In this document: positions 62,084-64,000 of the stretch, piece after piece | How positions within the stretch are numbered: position 1 is the first letter of the stretch | How the letters are laid out: each line of letters begins with the position of its first letter | DNA from: Runella defluvii | GTDB lineage: Bacteria; Bacteroidota; Bacteroidia; Cytophagales; Spirosomataceae | Assembly: GCF_014195535.1 (NCBI RefSeq) | Contig: NZ_JACIBY010000006.1 | Location: 124,001 to 188,000 of the forward strand | Direction: 5' to 3' | DNA length: 64,000 nt | The notes under the pieces: generated by a model | The model's input: the letters and a program-made list of their open reading frames with translations, nothing else | Told to the model about the DNA's origin: nothing | Database searches by the model: none | Translations under genes and position numbers: made by a program

Positions 62084-63550
62084 CTACGCTTGTTGTTCTT
62101 TTACCAAAAAACAAGACCCTGCCGCCAACAACATACACACACCCGCCAATACAAGGGCATTGCGTGGGTCATCGCCAAGAAGGGTTTTGTAGAAAATAGG
62201 CACGGTCAACATCCCGATAAATTGAGGTACGCAAATAAAGCCGTTGAAAATCCCCATATATACGCCCATTTTTTCTTTGGGAACGGCTGCTGCAAGCATT
62301 AAATAAGGCATTGACATGATAGAACCCCACATCAAACCAATGATGGTCATTCCTGCGAGATAGACCATTTTATCGTTGGAAAGTAATGTCATAAAAAAGC
62401 CCATCGCCCCGAGAACCAGAAATAATGCGTGCGTTCCGCGCGAGCTACCCACGATTTTTACAATACGAGGAATAAAAAACGAAATCACGGCGCAGGATAC
62501 GCTAAACATGGCAAAACATAAACCACCCCATTTTGTTCCCTCCTCAAAACCCGTAGGATTAGAAACGGCATCGGGCGCATTGAAGGCGTATTTGGCCACG
62601 GAAAGCGATAAATATTGCCACATCAACGGAAGTCCATACCACGTAAAGAATTTCACCCACCAAAGCTGACGCATCACGGTAGGCATCGACGACAACGGCG
62701 CTAAAATTTCTTTAAACACAGGAAGCATCAAAATCAAATAGCCTCCGATTAAAATTCCTAATCCCCACTGAAGCCCCGTTGCCAACCCTCCTGAAAAATA
62801 GGCGAATCCGAAGCCCAAAATAGCGGCTCCCACGGCAAGCGATAGGTGCCAAAAGGAAATAGATTTTTTCTCTTCGTCGGTAAAAACATGCTTTTTCTTG
62901 TAGTCATCATTTTCGGGTGGGTACTCTTTGGTGGTGCGCATGGTCCAGAACACGGCAATCAAAATCGACGCGGCTCCAATGTAAAAAGGATAACGAACCG
63001 AGTTAGGGATACCATTGGAAAGTTGCTCGTCGCTCAAGACCATCGAAACGCCCAAAAGTGGCAAAATATACGGCATGAGGTTGGCGAGGGTTTGTCCAAA
63101 ACCAACAAAAAACGATTGTACAGCAAAACCTACGGGGCGTTGTTTTTCGTTGAGCATGTCACCCACAAAAGCGCGGAAAGGTTCCATGGCCGAATTGAGA
63201 CCCGCATCGAGCATCCACATCAACCCTGCCGCCATCCATACAGCCGAAGAATTGGGCATGAGAATCATGGCAAGGCTTCCAACAAGTGCACCTACCAATA
63301 TAAACGGACGACGACGACCCCATTTGGGCGACCAACTGCGATCAGATACCGCACCAATAATCGGTTGAAGTAATAGCCCCGTGAGTGGGCCTGCGAGCCA
63401 AAGGCCAGGGATTGAAGCTTCGTCGGCACCGAGGTATCGGAAGATTGGACTCATGTTGGCTTGCTGTAATCCAAAGCCATACTGAATCCCCAAAAAACCG
63501 AAACTCATGTTCCAAATTTGCCAAAAACTTAAATTGTTTTTTTCTTTCAT
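62084..63550 (-). CDS. MFS sugar transporter, SLC45/GPH-like
   Basis: Inner-membrane transporter of 488 residues from the ATG at 63550; the frame extends 15 codons upstream without support. MSFGFLGIQYGFGLQQANMSPIFRYLGA and LQPIIGAVSDRSWSPKWGRRRPFILVGAL resemble the SLC45 / plant sucrose carrier group, with about 12 membrane segments. It probably imports a disaccharide or oligosaccharide with protons. No glycoside hydrolase is adjacent, so the sugar is unknown. It is divergent from the DUF2141 gene. Confidence 0.82.
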   Translation of the reverse strand: MKEKNNLSFWQIWNMSFGFLGIQYGFGLQQANMSPIFRYLGADEASIPGLWLAGPLTGLLLQPIIGAVSDRSWSPKWGRRRPFILVGALVGSLAMILMPNSSAVWMAAGLMWMLDAGLNSAMEPFRAFVGDMLNEKQRPVGFAVQSFFVGFGQTLANLMPYILPLLGVSMVLSDEQLSNGIPNSVRYPFYIGAASILIAVFWTMRTTKEYPPENDDYKKKHVFTDEEKKSISFWHLSLAVGAAILGFGFAYFSGGLATGLQWGLGILIGGYLILMLPVFKEILAPLSSMPTVMRQLWWVKFFTWYGLPLMWQYLSLSVAKYAFNAPDAVSNPTGFEEGTKWGGLCFAMFSVSCAVISFFIPRIVKIVGSSRGTHALFLVLGAMGFFMTLLSNDKMVYLAGMTIIGLMWGSIMSMPYLMLAAAVPKEKMGVYMGIFNGFICVPQFIGMLTVPIFYKTLLGDDPRNALVLAGVCMLLAAGSCFLVKEQQA

Positions 63551-63582
63551 CACTAGGTTAAGTTTAAAATCAAGTATTTCTG

Positions 63583-63613
63583 CAAGTATAGACAATTAGC
63601 AACGAATTGCAAA
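63583..63613 (-). promoter_or_regulatory. Candidate promoter of the MFS gene
   Basis: On the minus strand TTTG (63610-63613), 19-nt spacer, then TATACTTG (63583-63590), one base off TAnnTTTG. It is 33 bp before the ATG. Confidence 0.4.
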
Positions 63614-63647
63614 CCTTCTGGTTTACATTTAAGTTATAAAAATTAGG

Positions 63648-64000
63648 ATGAAAACAATAAACCATCTCCGCCGTTATCCCATGCAAAATCTTCTTGTAAG
63701 CCTTCTTTTTGCCCTGTTTTCAATGCATTCGGCCACGAATAAAATCTTTCGGAATGCTATTGCGAGTTTTAAGCTGGTTGTGAGCAACCAGCCACACGAG
63801 GAGAGCAACCAGCCACACAATGAAAACACTATTTCGGTTTCTATGGATGTATCCAATATTACACAAACGAGGGGAAGTCTTCGCATTGGAATTTTTCGGG
63901 AAGGAAATCCTTTTACAGGTCCGAAAGCAAAACCAGATTTCTTTAAAGTAGTACCGATTACCGCAGCAACGACGCAGCAAGTGGTCGTTAGCTTACCCGC
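63648..64000 (+). CDS. DUF2141 protein, 5' part (runs off right edge)
   Basis: Reading begins at ATG 63648 (or ATG 63681, which gives a tighter signal peptide MQNLLVSLLFALFSMHSA) and stays open to the window end, so the gene continues beyond. After a signal peptide and a short stretch with two SNQPH units (near-identical 16-bp duplication around 63781-63820), the DUF2141 start is visible: ISVSMDVSNITQTRGSLRIGIF, followed by a Phe/Lys-rich strand. DUF2141 proteins are small secreted beta-sandwich proteins of unknown function. It is divergent from the MFS transporter gene. Confidence 0.7.
   Translation, partial: MKTINHLRRYPMQNLLVSLLFALFSMHSATNKIFRNAIASFKLVVSNQPHEESNQPHNENTISVSMDVSNITQTRGSLRIGIFREGNPFTGPKAKPDFFKVVPITAATTQQVVVSLP

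Noticed and set aside
1-64000. rRNA and tRNA genes
   Set aside because: I looked in the intergenic spaces for tRNA cloverleaf patterns and rRNA conserved segments and saw none; short tRNAs could still be missed by eye.

Overview
The window is chromosomal DNA of a Bacteroidota species, most likely order Cytophagales (a Runella, Spirosoma or Dyadobacter type bacterium). This rests on a SusC/SusD pair, several candidate TAnnTTTG -7 promoter elements, weak Shine-Dalgarno sequences, many secreted glycosidases, and the gene order yceD-rpmF-plsX-fabH-efp-accB-accC. The genus is inference. I found no rRNA, tRNA, CRISPR array, prophage or complete insertion sequence.

Left part (1-15 kb): a glycan degradation region with two GH29 alpha-L-fucosidases (the first cut by the window edge), an aspartylglucosaminidase-like Ntn hydrolase, a tandem double SGNH esterase, a GH116 enzyme, a GH18 enzyme, an AraC-type regulator, a GH30 enzyme and a DUF1080 protein. 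A di-heme peroxidase and an MFS transporter interrupt it. The set resembles the enzymes that animal lysosomes use on fucosylated N-glycans and glucosylceramide.

Middle (15-37 kb): mixed metabolic and envelope genes: a glutamine amidotransferase, aldehyde dehydrogenase, S9 peptidase, a thioredoxin-fold protein without CXXC, an isolated SusC/SusD pair closed by two hairpins, a large secreted protein, an NHL-repeat Tat protein, two glycosyltransferases with an M28 peptidase, and a DUF1501 protein.

Right-middle (37-54 kb): a short-chain organic acid module. It has acs, prpE, a response regulator without output domain, a sodium-solute-symporter/histidine kinase fusion, three small membrane proteins, an MHS-type symporter, an outer-membrane porin, an InsA-like zinc-ribbon/HTH protein, and divergent aceB-aceA. 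Porin, symporter, kinase, regulator and prpE lie in one direction with short gaps, so uptake, sensing, CoA activation and glyoxylate-shunt assimilation are probably coordinated. A motif of the form TTAGC(G/A)AA recurs in the control regions. Between acs and prpE sit two copies of an Rpn/PD-(D/E)XK type gene, one ruined by an internal deletion, with a 25-bp palindrome at each boundary.

Right end (54-64 kb): a secreted dienelactone-hydrolase-like lipoprotein, the conserved fatty acid cluster (accC, accB, efp, fabH, plsX, rpmF, yceD), an outer-membrane beta-barrel protein, an SLC45-like MFS transporter and the start of a DUF2141 protein cut by the right edge.
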